In this document: positions 10,490 through 22,900 of the stretch, piece by piece
Layout: each line of letters begins with the position of its first letter
Position numbering within the stretch: position 1 is the stretch's first letter
Assembly (NCBI GenBank): GCA_022410635.1
Contig: JAJVDF010000247.1
Location: 655,216 to 719,215, forward strand
Reading direction: 5' to 3'
Origin: Tretioscincus oriximinensis
Taxonomy: Eukaryota; Chordata; Lepidosauria; Squamata; Gymnophthalmidae
DNA length: 64,000 nucleotides
The notes under the pieces: model-generated
What the model saw: only the letters and a program-made list of their open reading frames with translations
Told to the model about the DNA's origin: nothing
The model's database searches: none
Translations under genes and position numbers: made by a program

Positions 10490-13375
10490 AAGAGCATTAG
10501 GTCTTATAGATTTGACAACAAATCCTCAAAACAAAATGCAGGTTTTCCTGAGCGAGGTGGACATACCATGAGATCGTCAAACTGAAAACCTTCTTAGTGG
10601 GGAGGAAATAAACTGATATTACACAAAATAAAAAACAAAAGGCATAAACTTAATCTGGTTTGAATCCAGACTTATAGTAATTCTGATACAAGTCTGTAAA
10701 GAATAGTTTCCATAGTCCTAGCTTTGGCAAATAAAAATGCTGTTGGAAAGACAATCCATGGGGTACAGCCCTTAAACATCCAAGTCACCTGAACATCCAA
10801 GGTTTATTTTTCCATGTATTTTTTTGTAAACAGGATTATTTCCATCATGGATCACACTAGCATGAAAGCAACCTCACACTGCGTCTCTTGCTGTCCACAT
10901 AGCTTAGTGTTGGCATGATTATCTCTGTTTTCAGCATCGTTTTTTCCACATAGCCTAATGCGAAGAACATGAATCATGTTAAAGGGCATACTCTTCCCTT
11001 GCTTTTCATCAAACAAATTATTCTGCACGCCATATTCTGTCTGATCCACCTTGATTAATAATATCTAACAGTATCTTCAAAAGATACCTACCATGTTATC
11101 TTGTATTTTACTATTTGCTCTAGATAAACAAAGCCTGTCTCTTAAATATCCTGTGAGGGAGTGTCTTAAAATACAACACTATATATCCCAAACATGCAGT
11201 TGTAGCAGCTTCAGAAGACAAGGAAGGAAGGGATCTATGTATATTAACACCCGTTTTTGTCAGTTGCCTCTCCCCCCACTAATAAAGACCAATACATTCA
11301 ACTTATAAAGCTGATGACCAATTGATAAAGCTGAGAAAGATGGATTGAGAAAAGTATTAAATAGAATGTCTAGAGCCAGTGACCTTTGCTCTTAGGTGAC
11401 TGGAAAGGCCTAAAAGATTAGGACTGAGGTAGTGAGATCAGGCAACATGTGTTTTCTTCCTAAAAGAGTTTTCATTGGTTCTCATTGCTAAGTTTGGAGG
11501 AGAGTGCAGAAAGACAGACAATATTGTTTCAACTGATAACGCCCACAGGTGCGTCAAGAAAACTTCTTAGGCATCTTTTAGCATTACTCCATCCTTCTGT
11601 CATAAACTGGAAAAATAAGGAAAATCTTATCTATCCACAAAGCCAAAATACTATTCCCAATGCTTCTTCCGGAAGAGTCAGTCCCTGTTCCTTAATCACT
11701 TGGCACTTAACCAGGTATGAAAAAAGCACTTGCAAATAAAAATAGCATCTCAAAGGGAAGCAAGAGTCTGCAACCAATGTCCTTCCTAGGTTAAGTTGCT
11801 AGTTAATCGTATTTCTTCCTTCCTTCAAAAGTCAACAATTATCCAAATCCAGCCAATAGTTAAAATATTCTGAACCCATTTCTCAGCTAGTACATTTGTT
11901 ATTCTCATTGAGCAAGAAACTGGGAATTCTCTTGATTTGCTGACCCCCCCATTAAGGGAATGAACAGCTGAAGCAAGTAATGTGTCAACTTTTGAGGTCT
12001 GAGTCACCCTGTACGATGGAATTCTCACAGTTCTCGGTTAATGACAGCCTATCAGCCAAGGAAACAGATGCCCTGTGCTGGGCCAATTATTAACAGGAAA
12101 TTAAAACCCACTTCTCAGCCAGCCAGCACCAAAATTCACAACCAAAAAAAAAGGAAGAGATTTTGGCACTTAGAACACCACTTAGCAGCACTTCAGTCTC
12201 TTTCAGGTCATAAGAATATAAGATATGCTTAACAGGATTGGACCAGGGACCCATCAAGTCATTCAGTCTATCCTTGAAGAGGCATTAAGTCTACAAAAGG
12301 ATCTTCTCTCCCTTTTATCTGCAGTAACTTGAAAATGCCCACTAAGCCAGGCCTCTTCCAAAAGTTAAGCACTTGAATTCTCATCCAGTGTATAGGTAGA
12401 TGTACCTTAGTCCATCATCTTCTCAGCACTCAGACATTCTGACATGAATTTCACTTCCCACAGCCAACATTCAGTGTCCCTGTTATGATTTGTCCCCTTT
12501 CAAATGAGGTGTGTTGCAGATTTGTTGTGGGTGAATACTCTCAGTAGGAAAAGTCACTGTTTGAAGAAAAGATGCATTTCAGGGCTGCAGGGAGTTGAGC
12601 TATAGACATTTCATTTCTTCACTCACAGTTCTGGAAAGCAAAGGGGAAAAACAGCATAATACATTTTTTTCTGCTCTGGTTGTTTTCTCCACAACAGTGA
12701 AGGGAACAATACTTTGCAACAAGACCATGGCGGACTTCCTTGAGAAATAGCCACTCCCTTTCTCCAACCCGGGCCTGCCAGGTACACACAAGCTGTGGCA
12801 CAGGAAATTCAGATAAGGTTATATTAACTTTTGTAACCCCACCTTTAAGATTGTGGGTTAAAGGCCTATACAGAAATGAGGAAATTGGACAGACTTAAGA
12901 GTTAAGGTGAAGGTAAAATCAAATTAAATACTGGAGACCAGAATATGTACAGTATATTCGTAGCTGCAAGGCATCATAAGTATAATATTTTAGCAAAAGC
13001 TATCAAAACTAGGTATGTATTCAATTGAAAATTCAGAGTCACCACCCTTCTCAGGTGCTTTTTAAATTCAGAGACTGGAACAGCTGCCCTACCATTTAAA
13101 TTTGAAGCAACAGTTACAGAGGTCTTTCCAATAAAATAAAATGCTATTATTTCTAACCAATTAAAGGGAAAAAAACTTCACTAAGCTGTGGAGGAAATGA
13201 ATCTAGGAGTGGATTGATTGACACAACAATTGGGAAGACATATTCTCAGGAATAGGTTTCATCATTTTTTCTTCTTCTGACTAAAGAAAATAATTGGGAA
13301 AGCACTGTAGAGAGTCTACAGAATCTAAAATTTCTATAATGCTGGAATAATTGCTTTTTTGTATCAACCTTACCA
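10490..13375. other. Non-coding stretch upstream of FAM83E coding exon 1
   Basis: Should be the 5' intron of FAM83E. I found neither a first exon, nor a CpG-rich promoter, nor a confident repeat. 12230-12500 resembles decayed LINE 3' sequence but is too diverged to name. Confidence 0.35.
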
Positions 13376-13412
13376 TTCAATTTCAGAGAAATAGCCGTGT
13401 TAGTCTAGTAGA

Positions 13413-13700
13413 AAGTCCAGCAAAGGAGCTAGTAGCACTTTGAGACTAACTTGAGAAAAGTGGGTAGCATAAGCTTTCGTAGACCCGTCTGCTATTTACC
13501 TGTTTTTCGAACCTGCAGTTCATCACCTTATCACATTTGCATATGCTTTGTCATCTCTCATAGACAGTTTTCTATAAATACCTGACCCTGACATTAGTCC
13601 CTCAGCATCTGAAAAAGTGGACGTGTCTAGGAAAGCTTATGCCAGCCACTTTTCTCAAGTTTAGGTGTTGCAAAGTGCAACTAGCTCCTTTGCTGGACTT
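13413..13700. mobile_element. Short inverted-repeat DNA element (288 bp)
   Basis: The outer 20 bases are perfect inverted repeats (13413-13432 against 13681-13700, AAGTCCAGCAAAGGAGCTAG). Similarity continues inward through AGAAAAGTGG and AAGCTTTC blocks to about 70 bases. It resembles amniote hAT-like elements with CTTTCGTAG motifs. No clear target duplication. Confidence 0.65.
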
Positions 13701-13719
13701 ACCATTCATCACTTTGGAA

Positions 13720-15000
13720 ATAATGAGAGCTGCCTTTCCCCAAAAGGGTCTGTCTGTCTAATCCAGGAATCCCAATTTTGCATTGCCTTCTCTTGCTGGC
13801 TTCTCTACATAGCCTTTTCACATTTTCTGTGACTAGGGTTACCAGATAAAACAGGTCAGCAGTGTGCTTGGTCTGTGAAGGGTGCAAAAAAGAAGAAATT
13901 TCAGTACATGCTGTTGGCATTATAAGCTACATTTGCTGGAATTGCTTCTTCTTTACATCCATTTATAACCTGCTTTTACCTAACCCTACTTGTGTCAGCA
14001 TGGATGCTAGCAAATTGGTTAACTCCTCCCTCCAGCAGTTTGGGTCTTATCCTGATGTTCTTAAAATTGTATCTCACATCCTTCCATTCAGACCTAAAGA
14101 CCTCTACCCTTTTTCTTAAAAAGTTACTTGTTTTATGATACAAATCTGGAACACATAACATTCCAAAAATACGCACTAAAAACTCATACAGAATTCAACT
14201 CCTAAACACAAGGAACTGAGAAACATGTATTAATGTGATGTGTTTTCTTCACCATGGTCTCCGATCTCATTTTCTCCCGCACACCCACCTCTCAGCTTGG
14301 GACTTCCTGGTAAAGATCCTCTTTCAGCTCAGTTCCCAGATTTTCTTTGATCCTACAGAGGTCTCAGAAGATACAATGAGATAATGAGACCCCATATTTT
14401 TTTCTCTCCCAGAGTAAGTGGAGAGGAGGGAGTCTTCCTTCAGCTTCTCTTTGTCCGTACTTGTTGCCAGGTAGAGAGTAGATGTGTAACTCACCTGCTC
14501 CAGGAAACCCAAANATTATTTGCAATGCACCTGTTAGAAGCCTAGCTGCCAAGGTAGCTCACAGGAATTGCCCGCCCCTGTAAGCAAATAATGTAGCCTG
14601 CAGAGAATTGCAACTAATGAGATGACTGTACACTAGGCAAAGGTGGGGTGTGGGAGAATGGGGGTTGCTTGACCTCTAAATTTCTTCAAGTTTTGCTTTC
14701 AGACTGTTTTTTCCGGTGGTCACATATCTAGACACCGGATAAGGGTATCAGAAGCTACTTGATTCCTATGGTTTATACTGGATATGTACTAGGCTAGCAT
14801 TTTCTAAACTTTATTGGTTGTGGAATCCTTCAGAAGATTTCTCTCAGTCCCCTTGGAGCCCTAATGCTGTCCCCCCAGACTTGTGGATAGAGTTGTTGTT
14901 TTGCAAATAAAATTTACTTGTTACTTGTTGAATATAATGTCTTCTTTTGACGTGGAAATATGGAGTAACCCCATTGCCTGTCTTTAATGCAATGAGGCAC
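13720..15000. other. Non-coding stretch, nothing recognised
   Basis: No gene, RNA or confident repeat. The 13841-13860 segment (TAGGGTTACCAGATAAAACAGG-like) resembles the end of a hAT-type element but is only ~20 bases. Confidence 0.3.
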
Positions 15001-15005
15001 TGTAG

Positions 15006-15244
15006 TAGACTGACCAGATTTTCTGAAGACCAAACTGGGGCAATTAATATTCATGCTAATTTGCATATTCATGAATATGCAAATCACCCACCAGCATGCG
15101 TACCCCTTCAAAATCCCTGCCTGAGAAATCTGCAAAGCACTTGAGAATTGTTTGAAGCACANGAGAAATTTTCAAAGTGTGAGAGAAATCTACATTTTTT
15201 TATTTTTTATTGAGGGGAGGGTGCCTTCAGGAGCTGGCCACTAT
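15006..15244 (+). mobile_element. hAT-type non-autonomous element, left half
   Basis: Starts with TAGACTGACCAGATTTTCTG, then the TTTGCATATT...ATATGCAAAT inverted octamer pair, then GAGGGGAGGGTGCCTTCAGG. The right half is absent, so it is truncated. Same family as 63399-63973. Confidence 0.8.
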
Positions 15245-15249
15245 TAGAC

Positions 15250-16285
15250 TTTTAGCATATCTTAAGATTTGCAAAATTCTGAACTAGGAATTTGTTCCCT
15301 TGATCCAGCCATTCTGATGTGAGGATATGACCCAAGCAGGACTGTATTTTGACAGAATATATCTACTGATAATAGTAAGAAGATATTTAAATTTTTATTG
15401 CTTTTATTATTTAAAAACCTAAAGTAGCTGAGGGAAGAGGGGAAGTAAAATAAATAAATAAATAAAGTAAATAAGTAAGTAAATTACAGCCCATGGCCAA
15501 AATCCAGCCAAAATATGAGCCTGGACCCAAGAATTCAAAATAAGTTTTTTGTCTACAGCTTTGTGTTATATAAGCACTGTTGAAAAAAGGAGGCATTCCC
15601 TTCTCNAAAAGAGCTCTCATTGGCTATTTTTGAGACATTATTTATTGATGGTAAGTGGCATTTCTTATTATGAGTAATAAAGCACCTTTCTAGTTTATAG
15701 AATTTTGCAGATTTTAAAATTTAAACATATAGACAGAATTCTGGGGCAGTTCTGTTCTCCTCAATGAACTTTGAATATGGTTGGGTGCACTCTGCCTTTT
15801 TCTTTGGAAATGAGAAGAGAACGAGAAAGTCTCTTTTTGAAGCCATTCAATTCATTACTAAATTTAGGGATTTAGGTTGCATTCATACGTTAAAAAAGTA
15901 AATCAGGAATCAGAGATAATTGCGTGTAGCAAGTTCTCATATCATATATCTAACCCATTTTCAATTAGCCCAGAATTATTAAAGAGGGGAGAGGCAAGAC
16001 CAACACGTTAATAATCCCACTGGCAAACTATTTCTAAACTGCCTGAGAACCAATTCAGAGAGGAGCTTTTTTTAAAAAAAAAAAAATACACTGCACACAA
16101 TTGCAGCCTNGCACTTAGAACACACATTTAAAAACAGCACCGGCAAGAGCAGGAATGAAAGCTCAAAGCTCAGACTCAGTGAGCACAAAGATGAGAATGG
16201 TTAACATCATGACTTTTACTTTTGTGTTGCATGAGTTGAAAATTGAACAATAACAAAGCAAAACCAGAAATGTGCAGACACATCT
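15250..16285. other. Non-coding stretch with A/T-rich simple repeats
   Basis: Contains (AAAT)n near 15450-15482 and an A-run at 16069-16086. No gene recognised. Confidence 0.3.
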
Positions 16286-16289
16286 CTTG

Positions 16290-16375
16290 AAACTGCCAAA
16301 ATGCAATTGGTGGGCTACTACGAGAGACAGAATGCTGGACTAGATGGGTTCCAGCCCGATTCAACATCTTTGTGA
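16290..16375 (+). mobile_element. CR1 LINE 3' tail fragment
   Basis: CAATTGGTGGGCTACTACGA, then ATGCTGGACTAGATGGGTTC. An 85-base remnant. Confidence 0.65.
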
Positions 16376-16864
16376 AGACCAAACTCCCTGAAAAACATGG
16401 TGATGCCTGGGAGTGGGAAGGGAGAATGGAGAAGAAAAGAAAGGCAAACTAGTTAGTAAGTCAGTAGACTTACTGACAGTCCTAAGAAGGATCATAAAAG
16501 ACAGATCAGCCTGGAGGAAATCAATCCATATGGTCACCAAAAGTCAGCTATCATTAGATGACATCAAGCAAACACAGAGCTTTAGTCACTCTGCAGAGGA
16601 AGTGAATAACTGCTGCTCTTGTTTGTATAGATAAGCATTTGGGTATTTGAAATGAAGAGATGTCCAAGCATATAAAAGGGAAATAATAGTTTGATTAGAA
16701 TATTGACTAACAGGAAGCTAGGATTCGAATCACCTTTCAGTCACAGGAGCTACAATAGATGACTCTGGCCTGACTGCAGCTATACCTAACTTTTGGTCCA
16801 CCTTTAATTAAGCTTAAAAGTGAAGAAAACATGTCAAAGAAGTCTCCCAAGGGCGCCTTGAGAC

Positions 16865-17080
16865 TACACTGAACAGATTTTCTGAGCCCCAAACTGGGCT
16901 AATTAATATTCATGCTAATTCATTGATTATTCATTAGCATGCAAATCACCCATCAACATGCATACCCCTCCAAAATCCCCGCCTGAGAAATCCAGGAAGC
17001 ACTCGAAATTTTTTAAAGTGCATGAAAATTTTTCATAATTTTCACTGCAAAATTCCTGTTGGAAAACTTCTAGAGGAGGA
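16865..17080 (+). mobile_element. hAT-type element left end, diverged
   Basis: TACACTGAACAGATTTTCTG followed by TTAATATTCATGCTAATT and the AATCCCCGCCTGAGAAATCC block of the family. Paired with an oppositely oriented left end at 17316-17485. Confidence 0.65.
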
Positions 17081-17315
17081 GGGGCGGGGGGCAGCATAAA
17101 AAAAAATTACTGTTCAGGGTCCTCAAACACCCAAAATAGGGCCCTGCAAACAAAACTCTTTATTTCTATTTTTGCCATATCCCTGGTTTGGGAATGGGAG
17201 GTCTTCCTTTTTTTGCTGCCTCAAAGAGGTAGCCATCATTTTCCATAGATTCTCTAATGGGGATTTTTATGCCCCACCCCAGATGATGTCACTTCTAGCT
17301 CCACCAACCCTGAAG

Positions 17316-17485
17316 TGATATCGCAAATTTCTTGTACACTTCACAAATTTCTCACACACTTCGCAAATTTGTTGCACACACCGGGGATTTTGGGGTGGGT
17401 GCATATAGGGGGTGATTCATGAATATGCAAATTATCATAAATATTAATTACCTCAGTTTGGACCTCAGAAAATCTGGTCAGTCTA
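17316..17485 (-). mobile_element. hAT-type element left end, reversed
   Basis: Read on the minus strand it is the same left end (ending plus-strand AAATCTGGTCAGTCTA). With 16865-17080 it frames ~235 bases of unrelated sequence. Confidence 0.65.
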
Positions 17486-17875
17486 AAAGCAATGCAAATC
17501 AAGACAAAAAAGTAAAACCACGTTCTGCCCTTAGATGTTGATGGTGATACCATGTAACTGCAGAACTATGAAAACCTCAAGTACACTATGCACATGTGCT
17601 CATGTTTGTATGTCATTTCACCAGGAAGCAAATTGCTGCCGTCCCCTAAGGCAAAGAGATAACTGATCCCAAGGCAGGCAAAACCTGTTCTGTGAAATCT
17701 GAACCTTCTATGCTCCCTTTACTAGAAGAGCGCCCCTTAAGGATTTTTAGGAGCCCAAATAATGTGTTCAGAAATGCTAGCGAATGTGTGCTTTAAGTTG
17801 TTCTGGTCTGTTTGCAAATCAACACAAATTGATTTTGCTCTGGCCATTTAACTTGGAATTTAACTTCTTGGTTAG

Positions 17876-18015
17876 GAGTGGCTATAGCACAGTAGAGCAA
17901 AGGCCTGGAGACCAGAGGGTTAATAGTTCAATTCTCCGTCCACTAGGATAGGAAGCAGACAATGGCAAATCATTTCTGAATCTGGCAATAAAACTGCATG
18001 GAGGTGTACAACACT
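17876..18015 (+). repeat. tRNA-derived SINE fragment
   Basis: A-box-like TAGCACAGTAG and B-box-like GGTTAATAGTTCAATTC at tRNA-like spacing, then a body with GACAATGGCAAATCATTTCT. Same family as minus-strand 2155-2261. Confidence 0.5.
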
Positions 18016-18077
18016 AACTCCTTTGTTGGCTTATGTTATGCTTTATTATTTATTTACATTTTTAATATACAATCCAG

Positions 18078-18365
18078 ATAATGAGAATGTTTTCTCTATC
18101 TCACAACACAAGGACCAGAGGGCACTCCTTAAAACTGATGGGTAGAAAAGTGAGAACAGACAAAGGAAAGTATTTTTTCACCCAGAGGGTCATCGGTCTG
18201 TGGAATTTACTTCCTGAAGAGGTAGTGGTAGCTAACAGCTTGGATAGTTTCAAGACAGGACTAGACAGGTTTATGGACACTAAGGGTATAAATGGGTACT
18301 AGGATGGATGTCTGGATGTTGCCTCCTGAGCAACAGGCAGGACTCCTGAGATACCATACGCATAG
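18078..18365 (+). mobile_element. CR1 LINE 3' fragment
   Basis: Nearly identical to part of 8236-8520: degraded ORF2 end (residues NTRTRGHSLKLMGRKVRTDK), then GGAGCAACAGGCAGGACTCC-like sequence. High identity to the copy 10 kb away suggests a recent family. Confidence 0.85.
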
Positions 18366-18390
18366 AGCTCCCCCCTGCCCCCCGCCAGCC

Positions 18391-18690
18391 CGGCACCTTT
18401 TATTTAGGCGGCGGGGGCGGAGTTAGCGGGGGGGCGGCAGCGGTGGGGGGGGGCGAGGGTGAGCCGGCGAGGGGGGGTGGCGTTACCGTTAACACCGCAG
18501 TACCGGCACCTTTTATTTAGGCGGGGGGTGGGGGGAGCGGCCGCTGCCACCACCGCTCACCCCCGCCCCCCCCCACCCCCGCCCTCGCTGCCGCCCCCGC
18601 CGCCCCCGCCCCCGCTAACTCCGCCCCCCGCCTAAATAAAAGGTGCCGGAACTGAGTTCCGGCGCGTTCTGTCACAAAAAAAGCCCTGCC
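18391..18690. mobile_element. GC-rich inverted-repeat element
   Basis: GGCACCTTTTATTTAGGCGG occurs at 18392-18411, again directly at 18505-18524, and inverted at 18629-18649. Between them are very G-rich then C-rich tracts with matching GGAGTTAGCGGG and CCCGCTAACTCC. It ends GTCACAAAAAAAGCCCTG. Far above the local GC content. Likely a foldback-type element; superfamily unassigned. Confidence 0.6.
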
Positions 18691-18904
18691 TTATACCATT
18701 ATTTGCACTGGATTCTCTTTTTTTGTTTAATTTTATTTTAGTTTTGTTTTAATTGGCTGTGTGTGTGGTATTATACTATTTTATCTGAGCATTGTTCACC
18801 ATCCCTAGATTTCAATATAGATATGAGGCTTCTGCCTTATTCTCATCTCCACGAAGACCTGGCATCAACAGGAACAAGTATCAAGATGGGGAGAGGACCA
18901 ACCT

Positions 18905-19045
18905 AGAATGTAGTTGGGAAGCCCCAAATTGTGGTCGACCCTGGTTAACTTCGTGGGCATCTCTATTTTCTTGGCTGAGAAACAAAACTGGTTTGCTATT
19001 GCCTGTTTCCAGGTAACCCTCTGCTTTCTAGGATGCTTGCATTAC
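18905..19045. repeat. Old SINE-like repeat fragment
   Basis: The TGGTTAACTTCGTGGGCATC, TTTTCTTGGCTGAGAAA, GGTTTGCTATTGCCTGTTTC and AGGTAACCCTCTGC pattern recurs, diverged, at 39738-39928. Same order in both; family not named. Confidence 0.4.
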
Positions 19046-19203
19046 TGCTGAGGTACAATCCCTCTCAAAAGAATAAAGTATGTATATATATATATATGTC
19101 ACAATTTATTACATTTTGCACATATATACATTCCAGTTACAGGGTCTCTAAAATCCTATATTATTTTTTCAATNGCTGCTGTGAGCGCTTGCAAACGATT
19201 AAT

Positions 19204-19908
19204 TAACGGGGGTTTGCTACCATGTTATTAGGTACCAGCACATCAGAAGCAGCTGATCCTCAGGATACGGTTACGTGTAGATTCTCCCATCAAGAACTCA
19301 CGCAGAGGCCATAAGCTTAGATCAAGAGGCAAGATCTAGGAGGCCCACATGGGTATGGAACCTCCTGAGCACCCTTGTGCACAGGTTTTTATTGACATAA
19401 GATCAGAAGGCGTGTACAAGAAAACAGACGTCAGAGACTGGGTGTTTCGAAGGTGTGGTTTGGGGCGGACCGGAGGTGGTGACACTTGTGACGTTTCTCC
19501 CTCCTCCCCAGGGGTGCAGCCTGTGTCAGGAAACTCCAAATATGGGTATGGTTTGGGTGGAACAAGATTGATCTCTGCAGCTTTCAGGACCTGTGACCGG
19601 TCATTCACCTCCTGGAGAGGTGATAGCCAGAACTTCCTCAGGGCGTCCAGTCAGTTGATTAATTTAATCAAGCTAAAGCTCTTGAGTTAATGAGAGCACC
19701 TAGAGATAATGGGTGCAAGTAAACATGGCAAGCTGGGTATTGCCTCAGCGCAGGAAGGGAGATTATCTCTCTTGCAACACCCCTGCTGCTGGAAAATTCC
19801 CCCAAATTTTGCAAACATGAGGCCTGTGCATCTAGAGACCAATGCTTGTACAGTTTATATCAAATATGTTTATGCCAATTAATATATTCCTAATAGAGAA
19901 CCCTGACA
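19204..19908 (-). mobile_element. Solo LTR of endogenous retrovirus (class II-like), 705 bp
   Basis: On the minus strand it begins TGTCAGGGTTCTC and ends CCCCCGTTA, with exact 6-bp target duplications ATTAAT at 19198-19203 and 19909-19914. An internal AATAAAA (plus TTTTATT at 19388) marks the likely R region. Six-base duplications fit class II (beta-like) retroviruses. No gag, pol or env flanks it, so it is a solo LTR left by recombination. Same family as 29718-30428 and 33802-34544. Confidence 0.85.
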
Positions 19909-19919
19909 ATTAATCTATT

Positions 19920-22900
19920 TTATTTTATTTTGAAATTGGAAAAAAAAATCTAGCTCGTATTTCTTCCTAACAGCTCAAAGTCCTGAATGTTATTTATCTC
20001 TCCTTCATTTTGTCACTTTGTCAACACGATGAAGTAGTTTGGCCTGAGCTTAAGTGACAGTCAATGGCCTTACATTGACCATCTATGGTCACAATGGGAT
20101 TTGAACCCTTGACTAATAATTCTTACTGTTACGTTGCACTAACTTCTTATCTGACTGTACTGGCTTGTACTGTATCTTTGAATCATTTAGCAAGTTTCTA
20201 ATGTAGGGAGGCAAGAGGCAGTGTATTTTGTGAGAAAAAAAGTCACATGAGTAAAATAATCAGAGGAGAAGGGTAGCTTTTCGGGTCCCCAAGACTCTAG
20301 AGTTGCTAATCTGAAGCGGAGGAGAAAGAGGAAACGGAGAAAGAACTGGCACTAAATCCAGGGCAGGCGTTACCTAGGTGTCAAACGCCCACACGCCAGC
20401 AATGGCAGGAAAATTGTTCTTTCAATGGAACTTCCTGCTAAGACCTGCTTAATTTACTTCTCCCTATAGGATATGAAGATCTGCTGAAATTTCTTGAGAT
20501 GAAAGGAAAAGAGGGGGGGCTGCTTTCCCCTGTGGAGGCAAAAGAGCTAGGCCCAGCCCTGTTCCTGTGGTCTCTTCCCACTCCTGCCCTTGTGTTACTC
20601 TTCATGCCGGCAGGGCATGGGGAGACAAGTAGGTAGCATAGAAGAAAAGGGCCCTGTTGGTTACCGTGACACTCCCATTACCATGGAAACTGGATGATAT
20701 TTTGCACACTGGGAAACATCAACTAATTGAGCAAAATTGCCAATTCCATCCCAGCCCTCCCCCCCAACCGGATCAACATGGGGTGGGAGTGAGACATCGC
20801 GTATGGAACATACAGAAGGAGAGATCCCTTGCCTGGCATTGCCATGTGATTGCTTTCGGGTGGAGGCGGTGGCTGACATGCTGGAAGAGTGTCATGAAAC
20901 GCAATCTAGGGCCTTTCCTGTCTCTGAGAGACGGCTGCAGTCCAGACAAGGCTGGCAGAGAAAGAATTGTAATGACTAGAAACAAAGACTTGAGCTGGCT
21001 GATTGGAAAGGACAAAGGGGATTGCTTATGGGCTGTATTTTGTGGTCCAAGGGGGAGAAGGACAGACAAAATCAGGCTGCAGTTCTATTGCCCTGACACC
21101 CCAGTTAAGTCTGCGACCTAAAATGCTGCCACTGCCTTACAGGCTGGAGTCGATCAGGGAGAGATCTACGCACAGCCTTTGCAAAGGTTACTCAGAACCC
21201 CCAGGGGGTTGGAGTCTCTGTATGTAAGCAGCTGATCATAGCTGCCATTTGGGAGCCAGCTTGGTAAGAGGATGAAAGTCTCTGAATAACATTTCTTTTG
21301 GGTGCCATCATTAGCTGGGAGAGAAGAAGCTTGCTAACAGGTATCTGTAAATCCTTTTGCTATCAACGTTAGTATTAGGAACAATCTCATCGCGGCTCAA
21401 GGCTCAGAGCATCAACATCTGTGGACATCAGATGCCAAGTTGCCCTCCAGGCTGGCAACATGCTAATGCCAAGCTGGTGCCAGGATGCCAACTCCTTCTC
21501 GTTCTTTTGGACTAGTGCCAGTCTCCCACCACACGGAGATTCATGGTCTCCACCTTAACTTCCTTACCAGTGACTGGTGAAATTGAGAGTGCAAAACAGT
21601 TAAAAGGAAGTGGTCCCAAGGTTCAGAATAAGCTGTAGCTAAGAGTAGGTGAGTCACTAATAAGGCTGTATTCAGTGCAAACTCACCTTAAAAGAACATA
21701 AAGGGTAATGCCCACATTTAACCCACTCAAAACTGAAATACAGTATATTGAAGAGAAAAGAAGACTGATGCAAACTCTGAAGTACTGGATTGTTCTTTCT
21801 GGTGCCGCTTTGGGGACCTGGTGCCTTTACAAGCATTCAGGCTGCATTTTATTCTTCAGTTTGCATCTGCAAGATTATAAGGCACAGACAGGATTGATCT
21901 CTTTTTGGTAGGTAATCCCATACCCTTCCAGAAGCAGCACTGCTCCCCTAGTTTTTAGTTTTTATAAAATTATAAAAAATAACTGCAACTACAATCGATC
22001 TCAGCTCCAATATGGCACATAGAAAAACACTTACACATTCTCCCTTCCTCCCCACTCCCTCCCAAACAGCTCATTCATTCCCTCCACCAACCCATCCATT
22101 TTCTTTCTTCACGACCTGATGGACCATTATATTTATGCACTAAAATACATATGTGGGGCAAAGCCAGAAATATCACATTTTAGACGTGAGTTCTATCTTC
22201 CAATAAAAATGGCTACATTCTGTAATTATTGTGAATAGGCCAATCCTGCACAAAATCATTGGGCATACTTTCCATGTATTTAGGGTCTTTTGAAACAGCA
22301 CTTGCATGTTCCTGACCTTCTTATTTACAAAAGGAAAAGGCCAAAGTAATTGGCGCAAGCAGATGTCCAATTACTTTTCTTCACTGGTGGGAGGGAAAAA
22401 GTCAGTTCTGAAGATAAGAGGAAGCCACTGGAAAAATTAGAAGAGGCATGAAATTTAAAAATGTGCCAGGAAATGGGAAGGCACCAAGGCAGCACTGAGT
22501 GTAATTTCCTGATCCAAAAATACTCAGCGATATGTTGTGACTTACGTATGTGAGCATCAAAACCAGGGAGAGCCATCAGCACTTTTTAAAAGAAACTTAG
22601 CCAGAGATTTACAGACAGAAATGGCCAATTGACTTATGTTGCATTGAGGACCTATGAATGATGGATGGGAATGGACAGCACTACCCATCCATGCCCAGGA
22701 CAAATAAACTGTGTATGGAAAGGAGGGAGGTGCACTTGGCTTATTCTGTCACTTCTGAACACCCCTGATTTGAACTGAAACTAATTTCTGGTGTAAAACA
22801 GATCCCAAATACTGTGTGTAGCTGGGTTTTTACATTACTTTGTGCAATGTAATGTGTTTGAAGTGATATCCAGGTGGCTACGTTTTCTGAATACTCCACT

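Noticed and set aside
20657..21121. 154-codon plus-strand ORF
   Set aside because: Overlapped by comparable ORFs in other frames and on the other strand, with no domain or homology that I recognise; GC-rich sequence gives long chance frames.
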